From Branchiostoma floridae (taxonomy: Eukaryota; Chordata; Leptocardii; Amphioxiformes; Branchiostomatidae), in assembly GCF_000003815.2 (NCBI RefSeq), contig NC_049981.1:22620770-22684769 (forward strand): a DNA stretch of 64,000 nucleotides, written 5' to 3'. Below are positions 12,550-24,894 of this stretch, in pieces (position 1 is the first letter of the stretch; each line of letters opens with the position of its first letter). The position numbers and the translations under genes are program-made. The notes beneath the pieces are model-generated. The model saw only the letters and a list, made by a program, of their open reading frames with translations. It was not told the origin of the DNA and did no database searches.

Positions 12550-13290
12550 GAGCTCCACTCATTACCAGCAACGTGTCGATCTGCAGACGATGTTAGTAGG
12601 TCAAAATGTCCGTCAAAATATGTCAAGTAACGCAACTTATCGTGTCGATCTGCAGAAAAAGTTTGGTAGCCAAACTGTTGGACAAAATTCCGGAATAACA
12701 AGGAGCATGTTGGTCCGCAGACGATGCTAATTGGTCAAAATAATTGTCAAACTCCGGGATTTCGTTAGGTAGTCAAATTGTTGGACAAAACGCCGGGAGT
12801 TTGTACCAAGAAACGCCACTCATTACAAGTAGCATGTTGATATGTGGTAGATGATGTTAGGTAGTTGAACAGGCTGGCATTTCGTACCAAGTAGCATGTT
12901 GATCTGCAGACGATGCTAGTTGGTCAAAATGTCCGTCAAAATGTGGGGATTTCGTACCTTCTAACGCCACTCGCTACAAGGAGCATGTTGATCTGCAGAC
13001 GATGCTAGCTGGTCAAAATGTTTGTCAAAATGTGGGAATTTCGTACCTCGTAACGCCACTCGCTACAAGGAACATGTTGATCTGCAGACAATTTTAGGTG
13101 GTCAAAATGTTTGTCGAAATGTGGGGATTTCGTACTAAGAAACGCCACTCATCACCATGAGCATGTTGAACTGCAGACGAGGTTAGGTAGTGAAATGTTG
13201 GAAGAAAACGCCTAAATTTTGTACCAAGTAACGCCACTCATCACCTGCAGCGTGTTGGTCTGCAGACGATGCAAGCTGGTCAAAATGTAT
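12550..13290. repeat. Satellite with 89 bp unit
   Basis: The word GATCTGCAG or a one-base variant starts at 12901, 12990, 13079, 13168 and 13257, exactly 89 bases apart each time. Units also share GGTCAAAATGT and AACGCCACTC words. The left part (12550-12900) has more diverged and truncated units. About eight copies are present in total. Open frames across it are by-products. Confidence 0.9.
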
Positions 13291-14217
13291 TCTCAGACCG
13301 ACATTTTGATCAGCTTACATCATATGAATATCAACAATCTTCAAAACAAGAGTTTAAAGATGTAATGAGATTTTCGTATATCTTGTTTAATTGTAGTTCA
13401 TAAATTATGCATATAATATTTTCATTGCTACGGTGAACGGGACGAACATCTGAATAATATATATGACATGTATTTAAAAACAAAAATAGGGACAGAAAAC
13501 AAAACCTCCCCGTGAATCAGGAGCATCTTCCATTGTCACCAACTCTCATAAATGGTTGATAACTATGATCTCCAATCCTGCGCCTATGGCATCGCACTCA
13601 GTGAACTGAGCAGGTAGTTTAACTATAGATTTAGATGACATCTATAAGACATCTTTTCCTTCAAAGGATAACTTTCTACTTTTCCTACGTTGAAAGTGTC
13701 ATCTCGAGTTGATGCTAAGAGTATTCGAGATGACCGTAGAAAAACATTTTGTTAGTTAGTGCGGTTACAAAAAATAGATCTAAACCGGCAAGATACATGT
13801 ACATCAATTTGTTGCAATATATTGTTCCTATCAGACAGGTGACCCCTTGTAGCAAATACTCCCACCCCTTAAGCGTTAGAAAGCAGATTCAACAGCTGTT
13901 GATCTAACTCATTCATCATGTCAATCTTGGGACAGGTATATCATGGGAGATGTGGGCAGATAAATTTTACAGCGTACAAAAATAAGATTCCAAATTGATG
14001 TGATAACCTGTGTTGATCCTATGCGTGGGGTTCCATCAGGGCATTGAATCCTACGCCATAGCTACACAAAACAAATATATATATATATGTAAAGCCCTTA
14101 TGACTTCGCTCCTATATGATAGATAGAGATAGCCTAGCACTGGGTACCATCCCCGTAGTTACCGATGCCTCTGCTTGTCCATGGTTAGCAAGTAAATAGA
14201 GGGAGTAACTATGGTGG
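13291..14217. other. Gene-poor spacer
   Basis: AT-rich, with a short (AT)n tract near 14082-14096. No gene or mobile-element domain was recognised. Confidence 0.4.
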
Positions 14218-14306
14218 ATGAGCTTGGTAGTTAGTACCTTTTACTTTCCTATCTAGCCGTTGAATGTTATATTACCATTCAACAAAATACGTTTTCCACA
14301 TCTAGA
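14218..14306 (+). repeat. Dispersed repeat shared with 21554-21650
   Basis: AGCTTGGTAG, ACTTTCCTATCTAG, CAACAAAAT and CCACATCT occur in the same order and orientation in both places. The two copies lie on either side of the satellite-bearing TIR unit. The family is unknown. Confidence 0.55.
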
Positions 14307-14309
14307 CCA

Positions 14310-15663
14310 ATGGTGACTATGGAGGATAGTACTCAGAGTAATACAGTAAATGTTTGCAAAGAGGTTTGCAAAGGAGGTGTTATTTCATTGACTGATCGAT
14401 TCTTTCATTGACTGATCGATGGACAAAATCTAATACGAGACCTTAATAGAATTTTCCAACCGGTTGAGTTATTGACTGTTGGCAGTAGAAGATGAATTGT
14501 CCGAAGCTAGTTTTGGAAGTAGATAGAAGGATTGAATCGCTCTAATAGAAGGACAGGATTATCTTCATCAGTAAAATGTGAAATTTCTATCAGGGATGAA
14601 CTACAATAGCCGTGTAGTGATCTTTTCTGGTGACATGCACTTTGAGATTTTCGTGAATATTGCAGAAGAAGGCAAGCAACTGGTCTCTGTAAGAACAGAT
14701 CTGTATTCAGACGACGGCATCACGTCATCTTCCTTGCTAACTACATAGACGCCATGTTCGTGACTTTACACTTAAGGTGAAGACAGGCTTAGTCATTAAC
14801 AGCCGTCGCTGGTAATTAGAAGTAAACATCTCGCCCTACAATCTGCTTCTCTCTCGTTAATTGGCACTTCTGTTCTAACTGCAGATGCATCACTTAAGCT
14901 TCATTAGTGCCTAATTGGCGCAAAATCTATAGCTAATAAAATGTAGATCATTTCGTTCCATCTACCATGAAAAGAAGCGACTTACACGCTCAATTTTTAT
15001 ATATAAGTACATAACTTTATGACTTTAATTCCACTGGGGATAATCTCTGATTGGACGCTGTCATAACATACTACTACCTTCCATATGAAATGGGAAGTGG
15101 TGTTAAGGAAAAAAGGAAATCTTCAATGCCATTTGAAGCCTTTGAAATTTGCTAAAATGCCGTTGTTTTATCGATCAACGAATCACAATTGTGAATCTTC
15201 TGTGTGAATCTCAGTTCTTATTTGAAAAGACGGTTACTCGCATATATGTTTGTTCAGCATCATACCTTGTAAGATACACAAAGTCTTCCTTTATCATGAG
15301 GTAGCCGTTGTTTTTGAACGATCAGACGGGTTAAATATGACTATCAGTGAGCCCGCTGCCTGAATGTATTTCCAACGGATTGCCAATTAGTTTTAACGTG
15401 TCCTTTGATTTAACATCCCACTTAACTCGGAAGTAAAGGTCGTTTGATGTTTATTTATAATGAAGAAAATGGATAGACGGCTTGGTAATCACTACCATGG
15501 GTTACACCCACGTATGGACGTCGGTGGTCAAACGGACAGACGCACAGATTTTCATGTAAGGATTATAGCAATTAAGGTGAAAAGAAAAAGCATGCCGTCT
15601 TATCTTCATCCATAAACGGTCTTCACAGAAGATACGCATGTGTCTAGGAAAACCTGGCTGGTA
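14310..15663. other. Gene-poor spacer
   Basis: A short tandem duplication near 14385-14422 repeats TTTCATTGACTGATCGAT. Otherwise nothing was recognised. Confidence 0.4.
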
Positions 15664-16027
15664 AAGGTGTTGACCGCCGAAAAGAGGCACAAGACATCGT
15701 CACGGAAAAACTCGATAGTTCAGTCGCAATAGGTCCAATCAGGCACAGCAAGGTGTTGTACGAATCAGAACAAGATGGCCAAGCAACTGCAGTTTATTGC
15801 ACGAAATATTCATATAAGAGGATGGAGATTCATCGAGTTAAAGTTGACCCCTTCTCCCAGAATTTCCTATGGGTTTCACCATTGTTAGCAAGCCAAAATA
15901 CGCACCATATGGGGGTTTCGAGGTGTCCGTTTATAGGGCGAGGCTCGACTGTTTCCGGGTTACACTGGCAGTAATACGGCAGTGGGCGATAGCATGAATT
16001 TAGCAACCTCAACCAGCGGTTTCCTGT

Positions 16028-16079
16028 TAGCCTGATATTCAGCCATAATATAGTTATATTACGGCTGGATACCAGGCTA
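16028..16079. repeat. Short foldback of the AGCCTGGTATCCAG family
   Basis: The 25 bp arms TAGCCTG..AATATA and TATATTACGG..CAGGCTA pair with three mismatches around a two-base loop. The terminal motif matches three foldback elements at 37000-37702. Confidence 0.7.
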
Positions 16080-16534
16080 GTTCCCTGTTGATCTAGCCGT
16101 ACGGTTACCCCCAAGTATGCTGTATACGTTCAGTCCCTGAACAAAGAGTGTAAGGAGCGGTTAATGAGGAGCGGTTACATGAGGTAACAACTCCTACCAA
16201 ACCAAAGGCATCTACGTATACACCGTACGGCTGTACACTTCTTTGGAATTCGAAGTAACAAATTTGTACGCTATGCAGACCGGCCACTTGGTACAGATAG
16301 AAGTTTTTGTGTCATAATATTCTACGGGCAAGGTAAGGATAAATGTTGAAATAATGCGCTATTGAGAAACAAATAGACACTAGATGACTGGAAGTTAGAT
16401 TCTACGTACTAGTAAAAAGTTTACGGTTGCCTTTGCTCGACTAGTTGTGTGGGAGATGGAAACTATGTCAAACCTTTCGGACAGCTCATTTCAAAGTGTA
16501 TACGAAACCTAACTGAGGATGACAAACGTGTCAG

Positions 16535-19500
16535 GAGAAAAGGTGTGTCAAGCCCAAGACACACTTAAGAACTGCACCTTTAAAAGAGTATAGTAAATAA
16601 CTAAGGTGTAAATTTACATACTAAAGAAGAAAGCTTAAGAAGGAAACATTTTTCTAAAACATAAGATGGTCAAGCCCCTGACACACCTAAGAACTGTGTT
16701 CTGTAAGTGTATACTAACAGAAAACGAAGAGAAATCTGTTAATGAAACCTTTCTCTTTTTCTGAAAGAAAAGTGCGTCATGCCCATGACACACCTACGAA
16801 CTGCACTCTCTATTTGTATATTAACAGAGTACGAAAAGAAATCTTTTAAGGAAACCTTTTTCTAAAAGAAAAGTGCGTCACACTTAAGAATTGCGCTCTC
16901 CAAATGTATACTAACAGAAAACGAAGAGAAACAGTTTAAGGAAATCTTTCTATTTTATGAAAGAAAAGTGCGTCATCATGACACACGTAAGCATTGCGCT
17001 TTCTAAGTGTATACTAACCGAGAACGAAGAGAAATAGCTTAAGGAAATCTTTCTCTTTTATGAAAGAAAAGTGCGTCATGCCATGACACACTTAAGAATT
17101 GTGCTCTCTAAGTGTATACTAACAGAGAACGAAGAGAAATAGTTTAAGGAAATCTTCCTCTTTTATGAAAGAAAAGTGCGTCATGCCATGACACACTAAA
17201 GGATTGCGCTCTCCAGGTGTATACTAACCGAGGACGAAGAGAAATAGTTTAAGGAAATCTTTCTCTTTTATGAAAGAAAAGTGCGTCATGCCATGACACA
17301 CTTAAGAATTGCGCTCTCTAAGTGTATACTAACAGAGAGCGAAGAGAAATAGTTTAAGGAAATCGTTCTCTTTTATGAAAGAAAAGTGCGTCATGCCATC
17401 ACACACTTAAGAATTGCGCTTTCTAAGTGTATACTAAGAGAAACGAAGAGAAATCTTTTAAAGAAACTTTTCTCCTTTATGAAAGAAAAGTGCGTCATGC
17501 CATAACACACTAAAGAATTGCGCTCTCTAAGTGTATACTAACAGAACGAAGAGAAATACTTTAAGGAACTGCGCTCTCTAAGTGTATACTAACAGAGAAC
17601 GAAGAGACATATTTGGAAGAAACTTTTCTCTTTTATGAAAGAAAAGTGCGTCATGCCCATGACACACTAAATAATTGAGCTAAGTGTATACTAACAGAAA
17701 ACGAAGAGAAATAGTTTAAGGTAATCTTTCTCTTTTATGAAAGAAAAGTGCGTCATGCCATGACACACTAAAGAATTGCGCTCTCTAAGTGTATACTAAC
17801 AGAGAACGAAGAGAAATAGTTTAAGGTAATCTTTCTCTTTTATGAAAGAAAAGTGCGTCATGCCATGACACACTAAAGAATTGCGCTCTCTAAGTGTATA
17901 CTAACAGAGAACGAAGAGAAATAGTTTAAGGAAATCTTCCTCTTTTATGAAAGAAAAGTGCGTCATGCCATGACACACTAAAGAATTGCGCTCTCTAAGT
18001 ATATACTAACAGAGAACGAAGAGAAATGGTTTAGGGAACTGCGCTCTCTAAGTGTATACTAACAGAGAACGAAGAGAAATATTTGGAAGAAACTTTTCTC
18101 TTTTATGAAAGAAAAGTGCGTCATGCAATGACACACTTAAGATTTGCGCTCTCCAAGTTTATACTAAGAGAAACAGTTTAAGGAAATCTTTCTCTTTTAT
18201 GAAAGAAAAGTGCGTCATGCCATGACACACTTAAGAATTGTGCTCTCTAAGTGTATACTAACAGAGAACGAAGAGAAATCTTTTAAACAAACTTTTCTCT
18301 TTTATGAAAAAAGTGCGTCATGCTATGACACACTTAAGAATTGCGCTCTCAAAGTGTATACTAAGGGAGAACGAAGAGATTTTTTTATAACAAACTTTTC
18401 TCTTTTATGAAAGAAAAGTGCGTCATGCCATGACACACTAAAGAATTGCGCTCTCTAAGTGTATACTAAGAGAGAACGAAGAGAAATCTTTTAAACAAAC
18501 TTTTCTCTCTTATGAAAGAAAAGTGCGTGATGCCCATGACACACTAAATAATTGAGCTAAGTGTATACTAACAGAGAACGAAGAGAAATAGTTTAAGGTA
18601 ATCTTTCTCTTTTATGAAAGAAAAGTGCGTCATGCCATGACACACTAAAGAATTGCGCTCTCTAAGTGTATACTAACAGAGAACGAAGAGAAATAGTTTA
18701 AGGAAACAATTTTCTGATAGATAAGTGCGTCATGCCCATGACACACTGAAGAATTGCACTCTTTTTTTGTATACTAACAGATCCCAAAGAGAAATCTTTA
18801 ATGGAAACCTTTGTATGAAAGAAAAGTGCGTCATGCCCCTGACACACCTAAGAACTGCGTTCTGTAAGTGTATACTAACAGAAAACGAAAAGAGATCTTT
18901 TAAGGTAAAATTTCTCATTTTTTGAAAGAATAGTGCGTCATACCCATGACACACTTAAGAAATGCGCTCTCTAAGTGAATACTAACACAAAATGGAGAGA
19001 AATCTTTTAAGGAAACTTTTTCTGCAAGGAAATTGCGTCATGCCCATGACACACTTAAGAATTACGCTCTCTATTTTTATATTGCAGAGTGCGGAAAGAA
19101 ATCTTTTAAAGAAACTTTTTTTTCGGAATCAAAAGTCCGTCATACCCATGACACACTTACGAATTGCGCTCTCTAAGTGCATACTATCAGAGAACAAAGA
19201 GAAATCTTTTAAGGAAACCTTTCTCTTTTTCTGAAAGAAAAGTGCGTCATACCCAGGACACATTTAAGAATTGCGCTCTCTATTTGTACATTAACAGAGA
19301 ACGAAAAGAAACCTTGTAAGGAAACCTTTTTCTAAAAGAAAAGAAGGTCAAGCCCCTGACACACCAAAGAACTGCGTTCTGTAAGTGTAATCTAATAGAA
19401 AACTAAGACAAATCTTTTAAGGAAACCTTTCTCTTTTTCTGAAAGAAAAGTGCGTCATGCCCATGACACACCTACGAACTGCGCTCTCAAAGTGAATACT

Positions 19501-20578
19501 AACACAAAACGGAGAGAAATCTTTTAAGAAAACCTTTCTCTTTTTCTGAAGGAAACGTGCGTCATACCCAGGATCTTGAATTGCGCTCTCTATTTGTATA
19601 TTAACAGAAAACTAAAAGATTAACAGAAAACTAAAAGAAACCTTTTAACTTATTTAAGGAAACCTTTTTTTTGATGAAGGAAAAGTGCGTCATGCCATGA
19701 CACACGTAAGAATTGCGCTATCTACTTGTATATTACAGAGTACGAAAAGAAACCTTTTAAGGAAACCTTTTTCTGAAAGAAAAGTGCGTCATACCCATGA
19801 CACACTTAAGAATTACGCTCTCTATTTGTACATTAACAGAGAACAAAGAGAAATCTTTTAAGGAAACTTTTTTTCTGAAATAAAAGTGCGTCATGCCCAT
19901 GACACACCTACGAACTGCCCTCTCTAAGTGAATACTAACACAAACCGAAGAGAAATCTTTTAAGGAAACCTTTCTCTTTGTCTGAAAGAAAAGTGCGTCA
20001 TGCCCATGACACACGTAAGAATTGCGCTCTCCAAGTGTATACTAACGGAGAACAAAGAGAAATATTCTAAGGAAACTTTTTTCTGACAGAAAAGTGCGTC
20101 ATGCCCATGACACACTTAAGAATTGTGCTCTCTTTTTGTATACTAACAGAGTACGAAGAGAAGTCTTTTAAGGAAACTTTTTTCTGAAAGAAAAGAAGGT
20201 TAAGCCCTTGACACACCTAAGAACTGCGTTATGTAAGTGTATACTAACAGAAAACGAAGAGAAATCTTTTAAGGAAACCTTTCTCATTTTCTGAAAGAAA
20301 ATTGCGTCAAGCCCATGACACACTTAAGAATAGAGCTCTCTATTTGTATATTAACAGAGAACAAACTTTTTTCTGAGATAAAAGTGCGTCATGCCCATGA
20401 CACACCTACGAACTACCTTCTCCAAGTGAATACTAACACAAAACGAAGAGAAATCTTTTAAGAAAACCTTTCTCTTTTTCTGAAAGCCCACGACACACTT
20501 AAGAATAGTGCTCTCTATTTGTATATTAACAGAGTACGAAAATAAATCTTTTAATAATGAAACTTTTTTTTAAACTGA
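16535..20578. repeat. 105 bp satellite array, about 38 copies
   Basis: The word GTGCGTCATGCC recurs about every 104-105 bases (for example 17176, 17281, 17386, 17490). Each unit has a near-perfect short palindrome GTCATG-C-CATGAC, a CTCTCTAAGTGTATACTAAC block, and a pyrimidine/purine foldback CTTTCTC..GAAAGAAAAG. Units in the middle (about 17060-18720) are nearly identical, while those at both edges have diverged, as expected from unequal exchange. Shortened units (for example ATAATTGAGCTAAG at about 17669 and 18544) recur at a distance, showing multi-unit duplications. Peptides read from it are not considered real. Confidence 0.95.
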
Positions 20579-21553
20579 CAAAAACGTTATCAGGCTGGGG
20601 CAAAGTTGCTTGGTATGTCAGGTGCTGGCCACAGACTCCCTTGAAATAAGCCTGTTTGTTTAACCGTCAGACAGCAGATTCTCAGTGTGGACCAAGGCTC
20701 ACAGTTTAATAAGGTCCTTGGCCACATCAAGTAAATAGTCCATTTCTGAACTCAGCTGAACCTCCTTGCTTCCAACGATACTGAGTCAGGACACGCGAAC
20801 TCCACGGCTACGCGTTCTGGTATGACCTCTCTGTTGCGACCCGGAAGTATACTGAATATACTGGAAAGCGGTAGCCCAGAAACCCCATGCAGTACGAAAT
20901 CGTAGCCGAAATCAGGCATTTCACGGCAGTTTGAAGGCCAACTTTAGCTCTTGAAATCTCACCGTAACATAATATCTAAAAGTTCAAATGCACTGCATGT
21001 GATAGATCAACTTGTCAGGATAACGTAGATAACTTTTATAGCCTCATCTGGCAAATATTATCTTTTCTATCGAGTTTTTCCGTGACGATGTCTTGTGCCT
21101 CTTTTCGGCGGTCAACAAAGGTTAGCATATCGCCATTCTGGTATGCAGATTTAACATGAATATTGCTGATTGCCTTATTTTTTAAAGTCCAAGATAGACC
21201 TTGTTAGCTAGGTGAAATCACGGGGTATAACATATGTTATCAAAATGGCGTCGAGCAGCCAGACAGTGAGCGCTGGAGATCAATTTCATTTCATCTTCTA
21301 GTGCCGTCCAGAAATGTCGGTTTGGGACCAACCAAACCTTTGAGGTGACTGACTGTGAGTATCTCAGGACCCTCTGACGCCAAACGTTATATTCAAATAT
21401 AATTCATGAGTCTCTACAACTGGATAAGAAACGGAGATTTACTTCCGGACGTTACGAGTGACATCCATCACTCTTCTTCACCGTCACTAGAATAAACAAT
21501 CATTCCTCCATAAAAGGGCCAAACGTATATTGTCATGTAGGGAATAGCTGGAT

Positions 21554-21650
21554 AGCTTGGTAGATAGTAAACTTTGACTTTCCTATCTAGGCCTTTGATG
21601 TTCCATGTTGCCAATCAACAAAATGCTCTCCACATCTCGACTTGCAAGAC
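21554..21650 (+). repeat. Dispersed repeat, second copy of 14218-14306
   Basis: Same orientation and word order as the copy at 14218-14306, with small indels. Confidence 0.55.
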
Positions 21651-21699
21651 GAGACGATAACTTTTTGTCCTTAGTTGACCTTTAAGTGAGTGTGGCGTA

Positions 21700-21990
21700 A
21701 CTACATGGTGTTTGGTCCGTAGCCCAGAGGCCCTAACTTAAGTTCGAATTCTGTAATGGTGCCGATTTCCTGCCCTAAATGCACTTAACATGACTTCCAT
21801 TACTTCACCCAAGTGTAAAAATGGGTACCTGACACTGCACCTGGTTGGGGAGGTAAAATGCGATGGAAGAAAAGGGTTTAGCTCCGCGCATCCCAATACC
21901 GTACCCTAGATACAGTGGATACCAACAATCCACTGCCGCCACGGCCTTAAAAAGGCTATGGGACTACTTTTACCCTTTTTTTACATTTGA
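21700..21990 (+). mobile_element. tRNA-derived SINE, second family
   Basis: The head shows a degenerate A box (GGTCCGTAGCCCAGAGG) and a B box (AGTTCGAATTC). The body contains CCGATTTCCTGCCC and TACTTCACCCAAGTGTAAAA, clearly related to the body of the SINE at 11887-12345 although the heads and tails differ. The copy ends in a T-rich tail. A fragment of the tail part recurs in reverse orientation at 26172-26226 (CACTGTATCTAGGG). Confidence 0.7.
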
Positions 21991-21994
21991 TCCC

Positions 21995-23548
21995 TAAACA
22001 CTGTCACCGCAAAGGCTAACTCAGATTCACACCACAATCCGCCAGTTTGATGATGTAGGGTGACTTAGATTGTATCCAAAGGAAATGACCAGATCTGGCC
22101 AACATGGTACTACAGACTTATGACAAAATATTGTCCATTGCTTATATTGTCATTTGTGATAATTTTCATGAAGGTGAAAATGGCACATTAGTTTTACTAC
22201 ATTACAAATAATTGGATAGCCAGATGGACTCTGGAATGTCTTTGATTTTACATATGACACCAACTGACGCTGTCCGAGAGAAAATACATTATTACGGCAG
22301 TTGCTTCTACGTAGTTTGCTGTTGTTATAAATGGATTCCCATTTCACGCAGCAGTGTTACGCAATTGCAACCATCCCCCTGGAAGCGTGAAGTCACTCAA
22401 CCCAAAGAGTCGGATGTATTGGAAGAAATGTCCTATTTCTCATCCTAGTGAAAGTTACCAACCCTACCGTTCGCCTCACGTAGTCTCATCCTCATCTGGA
22501 GGGTCGGGGACCATGGTTGCATCTAGCACCAGCATCCTCCAGCCTTCCTTCGCCTTCTGTGTGCAGACAGCTAGTGATAAGCCTGGCCATTCCTTGCCGT
22601 TCAGTGTGTATATATTCCAAGCAGCCAACCTTTAGATACGATTACTACGTCTATCTTAGGTATCAGTAGGGTATCAACTGTAGCGAACATCATTCACCCC
22701 CCCCCCGGATATCCTTAAGGCCACAGCAAGTACATTTTATGGATGACATCATATGCAGAGCGCAAAAATAATGAGATAGCGCGAAAAAATAAAACAAGAT
22801 GGGCCAAAAACAAGATGACTGAATTTTCAAAATAGACACCGTAAACGTGGTAATATGATTTGAAGTGACAAAATGTGGCATCACAACTAACAAGGCATTC
22901 ATTCCTGTATTAAAGAAGTGAACAAGTGTAGTAAAATTGACACTTGTGTGGTACACTGGTATCACTTGCCAAGATAACAACTACAGTCATGGCTTCCATA
23001 TTGGTGGCAGTTTTACAATTATCCAACAGGTTTGACTTCTGCAACTATAGTCATGGCAACCTCTACCTGGTCTATCTTACCATTCCCTAAGAGGAAAATA
23101 AATATTGTTTTGTTTTCTGAAATCAGGCGAAAATGATCGCGCTGATGTAATCTATAAAATTGACGTGCTATCCCTAATTTGATGCCCCGCCTCATCCAAA
23201 GCGCCTTAGTAAACCTGGATACACAATTCTACTGCACGTGTCATAAGATGATCCAGACGTGACAACCATAAGGCTTATTCTTATTGTTGTGAATAGTACC
23301 TACCTAATATTGTGTATACCATATGCACAGTTTCGGATTAAATCACATTCTTACTAAGAATTTAACACCATCATCTTTACTGCTTGTTTTACTGTATCAT
23401 GTACATTTGTATGTTCAGACAAAACGTTTACCTTGCTGTGTCCATATCATGTTACTTTACTATCTATGTTTCTGTCTGAATATAATTGCTCAGTGATATG
23501 TAGTATGTATCCCGAACCACGCTTCCTGCCATCCTTTCGGTATTACAG
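21995..23548. other. No confident gene
   Basis: The region from about 22450 to 22640 has an open frame with Ser/Pro-rich residues but no clear splice sites or domain. Otherwise AT-rich and unremarkable. Confidence 0.35.
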
Positions 23549-23702
23549 TGTAGTGATGAATTCTGGACAGGACGTTGACAAACAGATGATCGGCGTGTTG
23601 CATACACAAAGAAGCCCTCAGGTCAGAAAGGTGCAAGAACCGACATCCTATAATAGTTACCAGTCATTTAGATTCGTAAACCCGCCGACAGTGAAGGAGT
23701 AG
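23549..23702 (+). CDS. Possible terminal coding exon, unknown gene
   Basis: An acceptor-like stretch ending TATTACAG at 23548 is followed by 50 open codons to a TAG at 23700-23702. The peptide has a low-complexity, tail-like look (TSYNSYQSFRFVNPP). An AATAAA lies downstream at about 23786. I do not recognise the family. No matching upstream exons were found, and the frame is also open upstream of the acceptor, so this may be chance. Expression data would decide. Confidence 0.22.
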
Positions 23703-24074
23703 CGGAAAGTGTGAGCTTGACCTCTGTACATCTGTGGCGTGTGGAGGATCCTACGAGAGTAGTCATCCGGCGAACGTGATAGCAAAATAAATGTTCCGTG
23801 GCCAGCGAGAAAAGCCTGTATCATGCACACCACAGTCTGCAATTGGAATTTGATGGCTATGCTATTGAGGCGGAAAGGGAGGACTTTATTCATAATAAAA
23901 GGTGGAATTTAAACATGCTTTGAATAGTGTTGTACTTGTCTCAGAAAAAGAATGGATTATGATATTCATAAGGCATAACTGACTCTAAGCATTTGCAAAT
24001 GGAATATATAGCATTACTTAATGTAGTTGTGTTATCGTATCACATGGGTATCTGATTAGACTGCTGGGCATACA

Positions 24075-24890
24075 TTATTTTACGAAGTTATTTTTTTTTT
24101 TAATTGAAACAAACACATAAAGGCAAAATAACAGACAAGTAGCGGCCCACTCAAGTCTATCGGTGCCGCTATTAAAGGAAAATAAGAATAACATATGATT
24201 GACAAGATGCAGTAAATCTGTACAAATGGAATACTAATGTATTGACTGGTAGAAGCGCAAGTCCTGGTACCCCCCCACCCCCGGAAATTTTGGTAGGACA
24301 CGGAACAAAAAAACATGGTTAGAAACGGCCAGTTTGCACAATGTAGTTCTGGGTTGAAGACATAATCAAACAGTTTGTGGAATAGTTGCAAAGGGAAGTA
24401 CCAAAAAGTAGTAAATGTTTGATTTCACCATCAGAAAGAGAGAAAATATCGAAAAGATGTCCTACGATCCTGGAAAGTTTGCCGAAGAGAGTGTGACGAG
24501 GATTATTATGTAATGGGCAGTGAAGTAGGAAATGAGAAATCGATTCGCATTGGCACCCGCAGCTACAGGCTGGACTACCAGTTAGTCCACGACTGAAAAG
24601 ACTACCATTCAAGCTGCAGGTGCCAATGCGAAGGCGTGCCAAGAGAGTACAAGCATATCTGGGACCAAAACTAAAATGTCTAAATTTGACAGGTTTTACA
24701 GATTTAAACAAGTGCACTTTAAACCTAAGGAAGCTGTATCTACGTGTTGCCAAGTCAAGCTTGTTCCAGTGACTTAATGAGTAAGGAACAAAAGACTTTG
24801 CAAAACGATTTGTTGAAGCGTCGAGTGATCTTAAGTTCATTTTGTTGCGAAGGTCATACGAACATGTTGAGGAAATGATTGAAGGAAGTA
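24075..24890 (-). mobile_element. 3' part of a CR1/L2-like LINE, ORF2 C-terminus
   Basis: The minus strand encodes about 173 residues (24840 down to 24319) with the hallmarks of the region behind the reverse transcriptase in CR1/L2-type elements. These are a segment like RFAKSFVPYSLSHWNKL, then RLRIGTCSLN, then a Cys/His cluster (CSCGCQCESISHFLLHCP). Upstream, the typical YDLRN motif is present but in another frame across an A-run, so the copy is frameshifted and dead. The 3' UTR follows and ends in a T-run on the + strand at about 24089-24100, the poly(A) end. The 3' UTR is shared with 35229-35531. Confidence 0.8.
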
Positions 24891-24894
24891 GTTT

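Larger units (their letters stand above)
15668..21117. mobile_element. Candidate TIR element enclosing a satellite array
   Basis: The 51 bases at 15668-15718 (starting TGTTGACCGCC) are the exact reverse complement of 21067-21117. Sequence just outside and just inside the arms is unrelated. The four bases before the left arm and the four after the right arm are both AAGG (15664-15667, 21118-21121), compatible with a target-site duplication. The unit is 5450 bp and most of its interior is a 105 bp satellite (16535-20578). No transposase was recognised. Alternatives are two independent insertions of one short sequence in opposite orientation, or a rearrangement. The arms are also open in one frame, so an origin as copied exon sequence is not excluded. 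Confidence 0.6.

Noticed and set aside
18210-20014. Repeated peptides such as MTHLRIALSKCILTENE on + and MCHGHDALFF on minus
   Set aside because: They follow the 105-base satellite period, which is a multiple of three. Stops appear in most units and both strands give similar repeats, so they are by-products.
16535-20578. Hammerhead ribozyme in the satellite units
   Set aside because: Some animal satellites carry one, but no CTGATGA plus GAAA core is present in the units I read.
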